Both the position numbers and the translations under genes were made by a program. 64,000 bases of DNA from Paenibacillus sp. W2I17 (GTDB lineage Bacteria; Bacillota; Bacilli; Paenibacillales; Paenibacillaceae): NCBI RefSeq assembly GCF_030815985.1, contig NZ_JAUSXM010000001.1:4526001-4590000 (forward strand), written 5' to 3'. Under the pieces are notes generated by a model that saw nothing but the letters and a program-made list of their open reading frames with translations, was not told where the DNA came from and did no database searches. Of the stretch, positions 36,047 to 46,046 are shown piece by piece. Position 1 is the first letter of the stretch; each line of letters starts with the position of its first letter.

Positions 36047-37000
36047 TTATTCAATTTCAAACAGCTTGCTGATTGACAATTCCTCATGAACCCGGATAAT
36101 CGCTTCTCCGAGCAAAGGCGCTACAGACAACACTTTGAGTTTGCTTGTCGGATTAGCATGCGTAATTGGAATGGTATCCGTTACGATGACTTCCTTCAAT
36201 GGTGCATTCTCCAAACGTTCCATCGCAGGTCCGGACAATACCGGGTGAGTACAGCACGCGTATACTTCTTTAACGCCGCCTTCCATCAGAGCATTCGCTC
36301 CCAGTACAATCGTTCCCGCCGTATCAATAATGTCATCGATCAGGATGGCTGTTTTACCCTCGATGTTACCGATAATGTTCATCACTTCGCTCACATTTGG
36401 CTCAGGACGACGTTTATCGATAATCGCCAGGGGCGCATTCAGGAAATCAGCCAGTTTACGTGCGCGCACTACGCCACCGTGGTCAGGCGACACGACAACC
36501 GGATTTTCGATCTGTTTCGACCGGAAATATTGAGCCAGAATTGGCACGCCGAGCAAATGGTCGACCGGAATGTCGAAGAATCCCTGGATCTGCATTGCAT
36601 GCAAGTCCATCGCGATGACACGGGTTGCACCCGCTTTTTCAATCAGGTTGGCAACCAGTTTCGCTGTAATCGGGTCACGCGAACGTGCCTTGCGATCCTG
36701 TCTTGCATAGCCATAGTAAGGAATAACGACGTTAATCGTCTTGGCAGATGCCCGTTTGAGTGCATCAATCATAACGAGCATTTCCATCAGGTTATCATTA
36801 ACCGGCAAGCAAGTGGACTGCACGATATAAACGTGACAACCCCGAACACTCTCGGAGAGTTTCACTTGAATCTCGCCATCACTAAAGCTGGTTGTGTGAG
36901 ATTCACCCATAGGGATCCCGATATAATCAGCAATTTGATGGGCAAGCTTGGGGTTAGAATTGCAAGTAAATATTTTTAATTTCGAATCAAAATAAGTCAT
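36047..37000 (-). CDS. prs: ribose-phosphate pyrophosphokinase (PRPP synthetase)
   Basis: Prs makes PRPP, which feeds purine, pyrimidine, NAD, His and Trp synthesis. The 317-residue protein has [28 protein letters not shown] ATP-binding sequence near residues 94-116, the divalent cation motif [18 protein letters not shown] near 131-148, and the PRPP loop [10 protein letters not shown] near 220. It lies downstream of glmU, as in B. subtilis, with a hairpin-containing leader of about 100 bases between. Confidence 0.97.
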   Translation of the reverse strand: MTYFDSKLKIFTCNSNPKLAHQIADYIGIPMGESHTTSFSDGEIQVKLSESVRGCHVYIVQSTCLPVNDNLMEMLVMIDALKRASAKTINVVIPYYGYARQDRKARSRDPITAKLVANLIEKAGATRVIAMDLHAMQIQGFFDIPVDHLLGVPILAQYFRSKQIENPVVVSPDHGGVVRARKLADFLNAPLAIIDKRRPEPNVSEVMNIIGNIEGKTAILIDDIIDTAGTIVLGANALMEGGVKEVYACCTHPVLSGPAMERLENAPLKEVIVTDTIPITHANPTSKLKVLSVAPLLGEAIIRVHEELSISKLFEIE

Positions 37001-37101
37001 AAAATAAAAACCCTCCGTGCTGGTTCATTGGAATCAATAAGCGTCTGCGACATGTCGGCACCTCCCCGATCTTCGGGAGGCAATCTTGTTATCAAAACCC
37101 C

Positions 37102-38502
37102 TTATTGGGGTTTGGCATTTTGTTTCTTGGCTTTGGCACGTCCGCGAATCTTCTCCGCATAACCAGGTTTATTCTCCTGACGTGGACGAGCAATGGCCAG
37201 ATCATTCTCGGGAACGGAATGGGTAACGGTGGAGCCAGCAACCACATAAGCGCCTTTTCCTACCGTAATCGGTGCAATCAGATTGACGTTGCTGCCAACA
37301 AAAGCATCATCTTCAATCGTTGTCACAGCTTTATTATAACCATCATAATTGACAGTTATTGCCCCGCATCCAACATTTACGTTTTTCCCTACTTTGGCAT
37401 CCCCAATATAGCTGAGATGAGATACTTTGGATCCTTCATCAATTGTAGCATTTTTCACTTCAACAAAGTCACCAATTTTTACGTTGCGACCCAGTTTGGT
37501 CCCTGGACGCAAATTAGCAAATGGACCAACCGTTGCATCAGAACCAACCTCGGCATTGGATACTACCGAATGTTTAATCGTAACTCCGTCCTGAATAACG
37601 CTGTCTTCCACATCTGCCTGAGGACCAATATGACATGCTTCACCAATGGAAGTTGTGCCTTTGAGAATCGTCCCCGGATACAAAACTGTATCTGATCCAA
37701 TCGTAACATCCGCTCCGATATATGTCGATGACGGATCAATGATTGTAACACCGTTCAACATATGGCGTACGGCAAGACGTTCACGCATGAAGGCTTCGGC
37801 TTGCGAAAGTGCAAGTCGGTCATTAACCCCGATGGATTCTGCGATGTCATCCGACATGTAAGCTTCAACCACTTCTCCATCATTGCGGAAAATGCCAACC
37901 ACGTCGGTGAGATAATACTCTCCCTGAGCGTTCTGGTTCGTCACTTTTTCCAGGGCAGCGAACAATTTTGCATTATCGAAACAGTATGTGCCCGTGTTAA
38001 TCTCATTCACAGCATCTTCCTGCTCCGTGCAATCCTTTTGTTCCACAATCCGTTGTACAGATCCATCTTCTCCGCGAATAACGCGGCCATAGCCTTTGGG
38101 ATTGTCCAACTGAGCCGTAAGAACTGTGGCTGCTGCTCCGCTGCTCTCATGCAGCTTCATCAGACCTTCCAACGTCTCACTGGTCACAAGCGGTGTATCT
38201 CCACAGACCACAATTGTAGAGCCTGTTTCGCCGCCAAGCAAAGATTTAACCTGCTTCACTGCATGACCTGTACCCAATTGTTCTGCCTGGAGTGCATACT
38301 CCGCTCTGGAACCCAAAAATGACTGCACCGCTTCGGCACCATGACCGACTACAACTACACTGCGTTCAACGCCTGCGCTGAGTGCTGCATCCAGCACATG
38401 TCCAACCATAGGTTTACCGCATACGGGATGCAGTACTTTGTACAATTTTGATTTCATTCGTTTTCCTTGCCCTGCGGCAAGAACGATTGCCATTCGTTTC
38501 AA
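37102..38502 (-). CDS. glmU: bifunctional GlcNAc-1-P uridyltransferase / GlcN-1-P acetyltransferase
   Basis: GlmU acetylates glucosamine-1-phosphate and joins it to UTP, giving UDP-GlcNAc for wall synthesis. The 466-residue protein has an N-terminal nucleotidyltransferase ([20 protein letters not shown] at the start, VVCGDTPLV). A C-terminal left-handed beta helix runs from about residue 250 ([47 protein letters not shown]). The start is a TTG at 38502 with AGGAGGT about ten bases upstream. Full length and normal. Confidence 0.96.
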   Translation of the reverse strand: MKRMAIVLAAGQGKRMKSKLYKVLHPVCGKPMVGHVLDAALSAGVERSVVVVGHGAEAVQSFLGSRAEYALQAEQLGTGHAVKQVKSLLGGETGSTIVVCGDTPLVTSETLEGLMKLHESSGAAATVLTAQLDNPKGYGRVIRGEDGSVQRIVEQKDCTEQEDAVNEINTGTYCFDNAKLFAALEKVTNQNAQGEYYLTDVVGIFRNDGEVVEAYMSDDIAESIGVNDRLALSQAEAFMRERLAVRHMLNGVTIIDPSSTYIGADVTIGSDTVLYPGTILKGTTSIGEACHIGPQADVEDSVIQDGVTIKHSVVSNAEVGSDATVGPFANLRPGTKLGRNVKIGDFVEVKNATIDEGSKVSHLSYIGDAKVGKNVNVGCGAITVNYDGYNKAVTTIEDDAFVGSNVNLIAPITVGKGAYVVAGSTVTHSVPENDLAIARPRQENKPGYAEKIRGRAKAKKQNAKPQ

Positions 38503-38790
38503 AATTAACGACCTCCTGTTCTGAAAATCCCATTGAAATGCATTGCTGATCTATATCCAATGAGTATCGTTCAGCCGGCTTCAAGCCGGTTCTGTTCATC
38601 GCCTGCTGTCTCTGTAATCACACGTAACAACGCGGACACCAACGAATCGTGACCTATATGTATACGCCGTGTACCTGCGAGCTTAACCGAATCCCAATGA
38701 TTCCTAAGATGCCGCCCTGCCACCAAGCGCACGATGCGCTTTTTGTTCTCTGCTAATAAACTCAATACTGAATATATCTTATTCCGGTCA
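38503..38790 (-). other. glmU leader / intergenic region
   Basis: There are 346 bases between glmU and spoVG, ending at the spoVG terminator. On the minus strand TTGACC (near 38786-38791) could be a -35 with TATTGA 18 bases later. A perfect short hairpin CCGGCTT-GA-AGCCGG lies near 38573-38590, about 75 bases before glmU. The frame is partly open on the minus strand, but the product resembles nothing. I see no T-box core or known riboswitch. Confidence 0.4.
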
Positions 38791-38828
38791 AAAAGAAAAG
38801 AGAGCCATAAGACATGGCTCTCTTTTCC
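38791..38828 (-). terminator. terminator after spoVG
   Basis: On the minus strand AAAAGAGAGCCAT (38814-38826) pairs with ATGGCTCTCTTTT (38797-38809) over a five-base loop, then CTTTTT. Confidence 0.92.
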
Positions 38829-38848
38829 TTCGAACCCCAATAATGTTC

Positions 38849-39133
38849 TCAGGCACCTTCTTCAATGACTTCTTCCTCAGTTGCCGCACGATCGTATTCA
38901 GTCAAAACTGCTGCCTGAATCTTCTCACGCGTACCGGAAGAGATCGGGTGGGCGATATCACGGAACTCTCCATCAGGAGTACGTTTGCTCGGCATAGCAA
39001 CAAACATTCCGTTGTTACCATCAATGACACGAATGTCATGAACGACGAATTCGTTATCGATGGTAATGGATGCGATAGCCTTCATTCTCCCCTCCGAGTT
39101 AACACGGCGGAGTCTGACATCCGTAATTTGCAT
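38849..39133 (-). CDS. spoVG: septation/sporulation regulator SpoVG
   Basis: SpoVG is a small nucleic-acid-binding regulator that affects septation, capsule and virulence genes in Firmicutes. The 94-residue protein is very close to the B. subtilis one: [20 protein letters not shown] at the start, [21 protein letters not shown] and [15 protein letters not shown]. The tail is acidic (EEEVIEEGA). The ATG at 39133 matches the conserved start; two GTG codons upstream overlap its AAAGGTGG site. A sigma-H-like promoter precedes it. Confidence 0.96.
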   Translation of the reverse strand: MQITDVRLRRVNSEGRMKAIASITIDNEFVVHDIRVIDGNNGMFVAMPSKRTPDGEFRDIAHPISSGTREKIQAAVLTEYDRAATEEEVIEEGA

Positions 39134-39172
39134 GTGTGTGTTCACCACCTTTTTCCATCAGAACTTGGTGTA

Positions 39173-39202
39173 TAATTCCACACAGCATATACGAACTCCT
39201 TC
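39173..39202 (-). promoter_or_regulatory. sigma-H-type promoter of spoVG
   Basis: On the minus strand GAAGGAGTT (39194-39202) and GTGGAATTA (39173-39181) are 12 bases apart. The sigma-H consensus is RNAGGAWWW, 11-12 bases, RNNGAATWW, so only one base deviates. The B. subtilis spoVG promoter is the classic sigma-H example. Confidence 0.75.
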
Positions 39203-39216
39203 TTTTTATAACCACA

Positions 39217-39247
39217 AAAATTTCCTAATTTCAGGAATTTTTTTATT
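39217..39247 (-). terminator. weak AT-rich terminator after purR
   Basis: AAATTCCT pairs with AGGAAATTT around GAAATT on the minus strand, followed by TTTTG. The stem is AT-rich, so its strength is uncertain. Confidence 0.5.
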
Positions 39248-39321
39248 TAATACACAATTCGACAACGTTAGTGCCAGGTCGATGGAAAAGACCTTTTAAC
39301 GACATAACATTCGTCATCTTT

Positions 39322-40149
39322 CTACAGGTCAAAATAGTTGCCAGGCTTGACGGAAATCTGTCTGCTCTTGGCATCAACCGCTGTCAGTTTCGCCAGAGAT
39401 ACGTAATCTGTTAACAGGCGTTCTTCTGAATCTACAGAACCAGATTCCACCAGTACCCCTACCCCGGCAACTGTAGCATTAAACTCGGCCAAAAGATCGA
39501 TCATTCCTTGCACCGTACCCCCGGCCTTCATGAAGTCATCCACAATAAGTACTCTGGAATGCTCACGCATCGCCCTGCGGGACAGGGACATGGTATGCAG
39601 ACTTTTATGGGACCCGGATACATAATTGATACTTACGGCCGATCCTTCTGTAGCCTGATGGTCCCTGCGTACGAGCACGACAGGCAGGTTGAGCTGGGCT
39701 CCGGTCGCATAAGCCAGTGGAATTCCTTTGGTTTCTACCGTCATAACCACATCAATATTCATATTGCCAAAGGCCGTTGCAAAGATCTTGCCGGCTTCAT
39801 TCATCAATGCGGGCTGACCAAGCAAGTCGGACATGTACAGGTATTCTCCAGGCAAGATCCGATCAGGTTGCGCGAGCTGGGTCGAGAGCCGCTCCGCAAA
39901 TGCCAATGCCAGTTCTCGGGATACCTTCGGAATCCATCTTACTCCCCCGGCTGCTCCAGCCAGTGTATGCAGTTCTCCTGACCCACCTTCTTCGAACACT
40001 TCCTTGATAATCGCCAAATCTTCACTAATTGAAGACTTTGCGGCACCATAACGTTCGGCAAATGTGGTCAACGGAATAACCGTATGCGGTCTGGACAATA
40101 AGTATTGCGTCATTTCAACCAGCCTTGCGCTTCGTTTTAACTTCTTCAC
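39322..40149 (-). CDS. purR: purine operon repressor PurR
   Basis: Bacillus-type PurR represses purine genes and is relieved by PRPP. The 275-residue protein has an N-terminal winged helix (residues 1-70: RSARLVEMTQYLLSRPHTVIP, YGAAKSSISEDLAIIKEVF) and a phosphoribosyltransferase-like effector domain. The PRPP-binding motif VLIVDDFMKAGGTVQGM lies near residues 199-215. B. subtilis has yabJ (ridA) between purR and spoVG; it is missing here. No PurBox was recognised upstream. Confidence 0.95.
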   Translation of the reverse strand: MKKLKRSARLVEMTQYLLSRPHTVIPLTTFAERYGAAKSSISEDLAIIKEVFEEGGSGELHTLAGAAGGVRWIPKVSRELALAFAERLSTQLAQPDRILPGEYLYMSDLLGQPALMNEAGKIFATAFGNMNIDVVMTVETKGIPLAYATGAQLNLPVVLVRRDHQATEGSAVSINYVSGSHKSLHTMSLSRRAMREHSRVLIVDDFMKAGGTVQGMIDLLAEFNATVAGVGVLVESGSVDSEERLLTDYVSLAKLTAVDAKSRQISVKPGNYFDL

Positions 40150-40246
40150 AGAGATCCATCCTCACGATCACGGAAACATCCAAATCCGAATAATTATTTA
40201 AGAATATAACACCTTTATACGTGTTTGTACATTATAAAAGCGAATT

Positions 40247-41110
40247 TTACGTTAACATACGTACAGCGTACACTTCTTTACAGAACCCACGCAGACCATT
40301 GTATATCCGGGCTACCTTGGATTCTTTGGAAACCAATCCAAATACCGTTGGACCGCTACCAGACATTAACACGCCGTCTGCACCCAATCGAATCATGGCA
40401 TCCTTCAGATGCTGAACTTCCGGATACAGCTTCAACGTTACATCTTCAAGCACGTTGCCCATCTGATTACAGACTTCCGTAAATGATTGATTGCGAATAG
40501 CCTGCTCCATTTTAGCTGCACTCGGATGACGAACAATCTTGTCACTGCGGAACCTTCCGTACACATCGGCTGTAGACACATTAATCGGAGGCTTGGCCAG
40601 AATTACCCAGCATTGCGGCGGATTAGGAATGGGAGTTAACTTCTCACCACGGCCTGTAGCGAGTGCAGTCCCTCCTGTGATACAGAATGGAACATCCGAC
40701 CCGAGTTCAGCTCCAAGCTCCTGCAGTTCGTGATCCGGTATATTCAACCGCCACAGACGGTTCAATCCACGCAGCGCTGCTGCTGCATCACTGCTGCCGC
40801 CGGCAAGTCCGGCTGCAACTGGAATCTTTTTATCCAGATGAATATGGACGCCCGTACGCACGTTATAGCGTTCCTTAATGAGTCTGGCTGCCTGGAAAGC
40901 CAGATTCTTCTCGTCGAGCGGGATATACCCCGCCTGACTGGAGATGAAAATAGTATCTCGCGGCAGCTCCGACATTTCCAGCCGATCAGCCAGATCGACC
41001 ATGGTCATGATCATTTCAACTTCATGGAATCCATCGCTTCTTTTATGTAAAACGTCCAGCATCAAATTAATTTTAGCAGGCGCTTTTTCGTAAATTTTCA
41101 AGGCGTTCAC
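40247..41110 (-). CDS. ispE: 4-diphosphocytidyl-2-C-methyl-D-erythritol kinase
   Basis: IspE phosphorylates CDP-methylerythritol in the MEP isoprenoid pathway. The 287-residue protein is a GHMP kinase: [27 protein letters not shown] start (about 8-30), the ATP loop [20 protein letters not shown] near 92-111, and [13 protein letters not shown] near 254-266. The start is a GTG at 41110 after AGGTGAGG; a TTG three codons later is also possible. It lies between sspF and purR, as in B. subtilis. Confidence 0.95.
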   Translation of the reverse strand: MNALKIYEKAPAKINLMLDVLHKRSDGFHEVEMIMTMVDLADRLEMSELPRDTIFISSQAGYIPLDEKNLAFQAARLIKERYNVRTGVHIHLDKKIPVAAGLAGGSSDAAAALRGLNRLWRLNIPDHELQELGAELGSDVPFCITGGTALATGRGEKLTPIPNPPQCWVILAKPPINVSTADVYGRFRSDKIVRHPSAAKMEQAIRNQSFTEVCNQMGNVLEDVTLKLYPEVQHLKDAMIRLGADGVLMSGSGPTVFGLVSKESKVARIYNGLRGFCKEVYAVRMLT

Positions 41111-41189
41111 CCGTCCTCACCTTTTCCCTAAGACAACTTAACATATTATATCAAAATGGGGCTGTCAAGTCATTTGTATTCCGCATCTA

Positions 41190-41235
41190 AGGGGAAAAAG
41201 CGGGGATGTTCCTGACGGATTTCCCCGCTTTTCAG
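41190..41235 (-). terminator. terminator after sspF
   Basis: On the minus strand AAAAGCGGGGA pairs with TCCCCGCTTTT (41223-41233 and 41195-41206) across 14 bases, then TTCCCC. It ends the sspF transcript. Confidence 0.87.
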
Positions 41236-41250
41236 TCAGCTTGAACCAGA

Positions 41251-41427
41251 TTAAGATTTGCGGGCAGCCTGCTCAGCAAGTTGAATGGCTCTTTTCACCA
41301 TGTTTCCTGCATCCTTGGCTTTGATTCCACCCCAGCCTTCCTGTTGGACCGTATCATAGAAGCCCAAGTCTTTCGCAAGCTCATTCTTCAGATCCTCTGA
41401 CATGACACTTCTTCTTCTGCGACTCAT
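41251..41427 (-). CDS. sspF: small acid-soluble spore protein, SspF type
   Basis: This 58-residue protein is short and easily missed. It begins [10 protein letters not shown] and contains [11 protein letters not shown] and [22 protein letters not shown], the hallmark alpha/beta-type SASP block ([11 protein letters not shown]) that binds and protects spore DNA. The ATG at 41427 has GGAGGATG about seven bases upstream. It lies between veg and ispE, exactly as sspF in B. subtilis. A forespore sigma-G promoter is expected, but I could not place one with confidence. Confidence 0.95.
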   Translation of the reverse strand: MSRRRRSVMSEDLKNELAKDLGFYDTVQQEGWGGIKAKDAGNMVKRAIQLAEQAARKS

Positions 41428-41627
41428 GAGCCATCCTCCTCCAAAGTATCCTTCATAATGTGATGAGTTCGTTCACGTTTTGGACATCTTGCCATCAGGC
41501 CATATTCAGTTTCCTGCATTGCTTAAGAAACTGTCCTTCACCTGTCCATATAGTATGCCGCGACCGTTCCTCCCTCATTCCTGAGTATGTATGGGTTACG
41601 TTAGAGGGAGAATTGGTGTTTAAAACA

Positions 41628-41663
41628 ACAAAAAAGCGATCCGCCTTGTGGGGCGAATCGCCT
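41628..41663 (-). terminator. terminator after veg
   Basis: On the minus strand GGCGATTCGCC and GGCGGATCGC pair (41651-41662 and 41636-41645), followed by TTTTTTG. Confidence 0.85.
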
Positions 41664-41675
41664 GTAAATCGATAC

Positions 41676-41951
41676 TTACGTCTCCATATAGGAGCTATGC
41701 GTCTGGCTGCCCGGGTCATAAACCATGACTTCCACCGACTCCGTAAGTATATCCGCATAACTATAAGATACTCGCTTGAAGGTTTCTTGCTCCTCATCAA
41801 GCTTAACAATAAAAACAGAAGGGTACGTTTCTTCCAATACACCCGTACGCTCAATGGTCTTACGGCGGCCACCATTAGCCCGCAACATAATTTTCTGACC
41901 AATATGTGCATCGAGATTGCGTTTGATATCCAACAGCGTGTTTTTAGCCAT
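41676..41951 (-). CDS. veg: Veg protein
   Basis: Veg is a small, highly expressed protein linked to biofilm gene control and spore outgrowth in B. subtilis. The 91-residue product has the diagnostic [25 protein letters not shown] (about 23-47) and [17 protein letters not shown] near 59-75. The family's biochemistry is unresolved. It is preceded by two tandem consensus promoters, consistent with very strong expression of veg in Bacillus. Confidence 0.96.
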   Translation of the reverse strand: MAKNTLLDIKRNLDAHIGQKIMLRANGGRRKTIERTGVLEETYPSVFIVKLDEEQETFKRVSYSYADILTESVEVMVYDPGSQTHSSYMET

Positions 41952-41978
41952 TGTCGACGACCACCTCTTTTCTTGTCC

Positions 41979-42050
41979 ATTATACCGGATTTTACAGTCA
42001 TTGTCAAATCAAAACTAATTATTATATCAGCATCAAAAAGTTGTTGTCAA
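41979..42050 (-). promoter_or_regulatory. tandem sigma-A promoters of veg
   Basis: Two promoters face left. The proximal one has -35 TTGACA at 42002-42007 and -10 TATAAT at 41979-41984 (17-base spacer). The distal one has -35 TTGACA at 42045-42050 and -10 TATAAT at 42021-42026 (18-base spacer). Both hexamers are perfect in both. The leader is short. Confidence 0.9.
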
Positions 42051-42062
42051 TGAATTTTTTTG

Positions 42063-42095
42063 CAAACAAAAAAAGCCCCAAATTGGGACTTTAAA
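42063..42095 (-). terminator. terminator after yabG
   Basis: On the minus strand AAAGTCCCAATTTGGGGCTTT forms a hairpin (42072-42092) followed by TTTTGTTTG. It separates yabG from the veg promoters. Confidence 0.85.
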
Positions 42096-42104
42096 TGGCC
42101 TACA

Positions 42105-43001
42105 TCAGACTGCCGACGGGTTCACTTTTAGCGTAGATAAATCATTCAGCCCGGGCAGACCTACCCGGTAACTCCCCCTTGTCTCGACACCACCCACACC
42201 CTGGCTGCCACTGATGGTATTGTGCAGAACATCACTCATGTTGACCGTATCCCGCACAGAGGTAAAGGAGGCCTTGGCTGCCACATAGACCGGGTCAAGT
42301 GCATGAATGAGAATTCTCCCTGGAGAACTGGCAAAGTTCGCTCCAGCGCGCAGCAGTGCCTCAAAATGGGACTGACAGGCCCCTGCCACAATGGTGAGTG
42401 CGTCCAGATGGCGTTCATATTGTCTGGCCACCTGAATGGCCGACACAAAATTTTGCGAGTTCTTGTAGCTACCAAGGCTATATAAGTCATAGGGCTGACG
42501 TGTCTTTAGCACCCCATCATGACCCGTAATAACTACGATATCCGGACGTACTTTGGGTAATAATCGGTATAAGGTATCTGCCATTGCCGATTCATGGACA
42601 TATTGTCCCTCTGCAGGCACACGAAGTTGCTCATAGAGATCCATACTTTTTTTCAAATAGTTCGGATCTCCATCCAGATGAAGCACCTTTCCAGGCATTT
42701 CAAAATAAGCCGGTTCCTGCTGAGCAGACCAATCCTGTACCAGACCTTCACGATTCCGCTCAGCCTGTTCCATACGATTCTGCTGCAGACGGGACAGGGT
42801 CTGATGTGCTTTAATATGCGCCTGTCTGGTCTTGGCGCTTTGTGGTTCGTAGGGAACCTGTATCAAATCGTCCACCGGGGAATCGGCAATCAGCCGGAAC
42901 TCAGTCCCTTTAATGACCGCAGCATCCAACTGGAGGCCTTCCACCCGAAAAGTCACATCGCCGCCGTATGACTTCCGAACGACCAAGTCTCCGATATTCA
43001 T
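42105..43001 (-). CDS. yabG: sporulation-specific protease YabG
   Basis: YabG is a peptidase (MEROPS family U57) that processes coat proteins such as SpoIVA and SafA late in sporulation. The 298-residue protein starts MNIGDLVVRKSYGGDVTFRV and contains PGKVLHLDGDPNYLKKS, DIVVITGHDG near the middle, and PSFEALLRAGANFASSPGRILIHALDPVYVA-type C-terminal blocks. The ATG at 43001 has GAGGTGA eight bases upstream. The position between ksgA and veg is as in B. subtilis. Confidence 0.95.
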   Translation of the reverse strand: MNIGDLVVRKSYGGDVTFRVEGLQLDAAVIKGTEFRLIADSPVDDLIQVPYEPQSAKTRQAHIKAHQTLSRLQQNRMEQAERNREGLVQDWSAQQEPAYFEMPGKVLHLDGDPNYLKKSMDLYEQLRVPAEGQYVHESAMADTLYRLLPKVRPDIVVITGHDGVLKTRQPYDLYSLGSYKNSQNFVSAIQVARQYERHLDALTIVAGACQSHFEALLRAGANFASSPGRILIHALDPVYVAAKASFTSVRDTVNMSDVLHNTISGSQGVGGVETRGSYRVGLPGLNDLSTLKVNPSAV

Positions 43002-43060
43002 CAACGTAATCACCTCTACCCCATCGTATGGGCAGAGACCCGGTTTGGTTCATTCAAATT

Positions 43061-43963
43061 TTACAGCGCTGCACGTACCCCTGCTTCCCACATTACGGTG
43101 CTGAGTGTGGCATACTCTTGCAGACTCAACGTCTCTCCACGTCGGGACGGTTGAATACCTGCCTGCTCCAGCAGAATGTCTGCCTGTTCCCGGTTCTCCT
43201 TTGTGAAGAAACGTGCCTTCAAGTTGTTTGAGATTGTTTTTCTCCGTTGGGCAAAAGAAGCCTGTACCACTTCGAAGTAGTGTGCTTCATCCGGAATCTC
43301 CACTGGTGGTTTCTCACGCACTTTCAGCTTAATGACAGCTGATTCCACATTAGGTTGCGGAATGAAGACTGTAGGCGGCACAATACACACAAGCTCCGGC
43401 ATACTGTAGTACTGAACTGCGATGCTTAGACTGCCGTAGTCTTTTGATCCCGGTGCAGCAGCCATGCGTTCAGCCACTTCTTTTTGGATCATGACAACAA
43501 TGCTGTCTACCGGCAGTTTCTCTTCAAGCAGTTTCATCATGATTGGAGTCGTTACATAATAAGGCAGGTTAGCCACGACACTGACTTTGTCCACGGATGC
43601 AAAATCCGTATTAAACAACTCAGCCAGATCAAGCTTCAGCACATCCCCATGATGAACACGTACATTCGAATAAGGCTGCATCACTTCTCCCAGAATTGGG
43701 ATCAAGCGCTGATCAATCTCTACGGCTGTGACAGGGCCGGCTACCCGAGCCAGTCGCTCCGTAAGGGCCCCAATACCCGGCCCGATCTCTAACGCGCCCT
43801 TGGACTCGTCCAAATCGGCTGCATTAACGATTTTGTTCAGTATATTTTGATCGATCAGAAAGTTCTGACCCAGACTTTTCTTAAATGAGAATCCGTGTCT
43901 TTGAATAATCTCTTTCGTACGCTTGGGCGTTGCAATTTCAATCGTCTCTTCCATGTCCTTCAT
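43061..43963 (-). CDS. ksgA: 16S rRNA dimethyladenosine transferase
   Basis: KsgA (RsmA) dimethylates two adjacent adenines near the 3' end of 16S rRNA using SAM; its loss gives kasugamycin resistance. The roughly 300-residue protein has [16 protein letters not shown] near the start, the SAM motif [14 protein letters not shown], and [14 protein letters not shown] carrying the NLPY catalytic motif, with [11 protein letters not shown] in the C-terminal domain. The ATG at 43963 lies five bases after the rnmV stop; another ATG three codons later is possible. Confidence 0.95.
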   Translation of the reverse strand: MKDMEETIEIATPKRTKEIIQRHGFSFKKSLGQNFLIDQNILNKIVNAADLDESKGALEIGPGIGALTERLARVAGPVTAVEIDQRLIPILGEVMQPYSNVRVHHGDVLKLDLAELFNTDFASVDKVSVVANLPYYVTTPIMMKLLEEKLPVDSIVVMIQKEVAERMAAAPGSKDYGSLSIAVQYYSMPELVCIVPPTVFIPQPNVESAVIKLKVREKPPVEIPDEAHYFEVVQASFAQRRKTISNNLKARFFTKENREQADILLEQAGIQPSRRGETLSLQEYATLSTVMWEAGVRAAL

Positions 43964-43967
43964 ATGC

Positions 43968-44513
43968 TCACAATCCTTCACGTTCAATTTGCGCTAATGC
44001 TGTAGAGAACTCTTCCCGTGTAATCTGAAATACACTGAGACGTTTGTGGAACTGCTTACCGTTACAATATCCGATGCCCAGCAGATTGCCCATCTCCATG
44101 CGACGTGCAGCAGCCTGCGGATGCACAATAAGTCCTGCTGCGATCAGGTCCTCCCAATCGATCAGGCTCGGAGCACCTTCGTATGAAGTATGTACGCGCG
44201 CCAGAGCATGACGGATCGCCTCTGGTGAGGCATTCTCCACCCCAATGTCCCCTTTGCGCGTTGCATCGGCTTCCGGAATGAAGGCATGTTTGCAGCCAGG
44301 CACCTTGTTCGCAATAATTTTTCGAATGCGTTCGCCAGCATGATCCGGATCTGTCAGTACAATGACTCCCCGTCTCTCCTGAGCAAGCGCAATCCGCTTC
44401 AGAATGCGTTGGTTGATGGCTGATCCACCTGTTTCTATGGTATCGGCTTCCACGGCCCGACGGATAGCTACCGTATCGTCACGGCCTTCCACCACAATGA
44501 CTTCTTTTATCAT
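43968..44513 (-). CDS. rnmV: ribonuclease M5
   Basis: RNase M5 makes the final cuts in 5S rRNA maturation. The 181-residue protein is a TOPRIM enzyme: [14 protein letters not shown] near residues 4-17 and [18 protein letters not shown] near 51-68 hold the acidic catalytic residues; [17 protein letters not shown] and a C-terminal domain follow. The start ATG has GAAAGGAAG upstream. It is immediately upstream of ksgA, as in B. subtilis. Confidence 0.95.
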   Translation of the reverse strand: MIKEVIVVEGRDDTVAIRRAVEADTIETGGSAINQRILKRIALAQERRGVIVLTDPDHAGERIRKIIANKVPGCKHAFIPEADATRKGDIGVENASPEAIRHALARVHTSYEGAPSLIDWEDLIAAGLIVHPQAAARRMEMGNLLGIGYCNGKQFHKRLSVFQITREEFSTALAQIEREGL

Positions 44514-44668
44514 GTTCCATTTCTTCCTTTCTAACGCAAAAAGAAGAGGAATATCCTCTTCTCTGCCAAACGGCGGGGGAGACTGAATTCAGACTCCTCC
44601 GCCGCATATTCCGCATGAATCATTCATGCAACTATTTTATAGCATTCCCATTTCAAAGTAAAACGATT

Positions 44669-45853
44669 TTAGTTCGCTTCCGGCTTCACCGGACCGATCA
44701 CGTAGACCGTCTTGCCTTTCTTACGTCCAAAATTCAGGGCATGCTTCACACTGTCATAATACACATCAATTTTGTTGCCTTTAATGGCACCGCCTGTATC
44801 TTCCGCACGACGGAATCCCAGACCTTCGATATATACCCACCAGCCAATTGGAATGACTTTGGGATCAACCGCAATGGTGCGTCCTTCCGTTACACGAGTA
44901 CCGGAAGCTGTTTTAGTTCCAATGCCAGGCTCTTCGGAAGAGTAGGCAGTCATGGATACATTTTTAAGTACTTTGGAGTATTTAAAAGAAGTTCCGGATA
45001 CGGTAATTACTTTGCTGCCCGAGGCAGATGTTTTCTTCGAGTTCGTTGTTGTAGCCTTTTTGGTTGTTGACGTTTGAGCCGATACGGTCTGAATCTCAGG
45101 TTCCTTCACGACCGGTTTTGCTTTGGTGCCGACAGCGATCACTTTATCTACACGATTATTCGCGACAGATTTGCCGACCATTTTTTTGGAGACCAATTCT
45201 CCATCCTGAAATACCTTTTCGATATGCTGTACAATTGTGCCTTCTTTGCCGTTCACAACGACACGGTTATCCCCTTTGTACAAGCTAGGGTCAGCCGTTT
45301 TAATGACTTTGTAAGCGATCGGTTGCTCTACATCCACTGTACGCTTTGTTACGCGCACTACACGGATCTTCATCTCCGCTTTGATCGCAGTTCCAAGCGC
45401 CGGATACACTTTATCATTACTTTCAACTTGAATACCTGATTTTTGGATTGCATCTTCTACCGATGAATCGGTTGTATACAGAGTCTTGGTGTCTCCGTCT
45501 GCCGTAATGTTAACTGGAACGGCCCGCTCAATAACGATTCGGTCTCCATCTGTAATCGCCCCATTCATGGACATGGATACCTTATCGTGAGGGCTGACTG
45601 TGATCGACTGCTCCTCCAGCATTTCCTGAAGCATTCCTGTACGAGTCTCTACCACCTGAGCTTTGCCATCAATAACCAGTGAAATTTGTTTCCCGGCCTG
45701 ACCGTAAACGACTAACAAGATCATGATTGTAAGCGCAATTGAGAAAATCGCGATCAATGCCATTTGACGCATGTTCTCATGCTTCCACCGCAACGCGAAA
45801 GACTTACTGGATGATCGTGACTCATGGGTCTCTTCTGGTTGGAATGTGCCCAC
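44669..45853 (-). CDS. yabE: cell-wall-associated protein with DUF348, G5 and 3D domains (YabE/Rpf-like)
   Basis: This protein of about 394 residues has one membrane helix near residues 32-51 (ALIAIFSIALTIMILLV), two DUF348 repeats (about 56-106 and 111-156), a G5 domain (about 166-244, VEQPIAYKVIKT, GKEGTIVQHIEKVFQDGE), a Thr/Lys/Ser linker, and a C-terminal 3D domain (about 301-368) with three conserved Asp in AVDP, AEDTGG and IDVYYDS. The 3D fold is shared with lytic transglycosylases and Rpf-like stationary-phase proteins, so it probably cleaves peptidoglycan. The GTG at 45853 has AAGGAGG eight bases upstream; an ATG six codons earlier is the alternative. A c-di-AMP riboswitch precedes it. 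Confidence 0.9.
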   Translation of the reverse strand: MGTFQPEETHESRSSSKSFALRWKHENMRQMALIAIFSIALTIMILLVVYGQAGKQISLVIDGKAQVVETRTGMLQEMLEEQSITVSPHDKVSMSMNGAITDGDRIVIERAVPVNITADGDTKTLYTTDSSVEDAIQKSGIQVESNDKVYPALGTAIKAEMKIRVVRVTKRTVDVEQPIAYKVIKTADPSLYKGDNRVVVNGKEGTIVQHIEKVFQDGELVSKKMVGKSVANNRVDKVIAVGTKAKPVVKEPEIQTVSAQTSTTKKATTTNSKKTSASGSKVITVSGTSFKYSKVLKNVSMTAYSSEEPGIGTKTASGTRVTEGRTIAVDPKVIPIGWWVYIEGLGFRRAEDTGGAIKGNKIDVYYDSVKHALNFGRKKGKTVYVIGPVKPEAN

Positions 45854-46046
45854 TTCTCCGTCCTCCTTCATAGCCTCGCCGTCTAAAGTAATGCATGATG
45901 TCTTTGACGTGACTATACCAAATTTTCTACAGAACACAGATCGGACCAACATAATCCGGTTCTGCACCATGAATCAATCTTCGCAACATGATGTCATCCT
46001 CCTGAATACCTACCGTATGATGACAATATTTCTTTTATTCAAAAAC

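Noticed and set aside
38571..38760. T-box or other known riboswitch in the glmU leader
   Set aside because: AGAGACAGCAGG and GGTGGCAGGGCGG looked slightly similar to T-box segments, but the antiterminator core and specifier layout are missing.
38571..38840. Minus-strand open frame between spoVG and glmU
   Set aside because: It begins inside the spoVG terminator and resembles no protein.
41428..41520. Sigma-G promoter for sspF
   Set aside because: TGAATA occurs near 41506, but no CATACTA-like -10 lies at the right distance.
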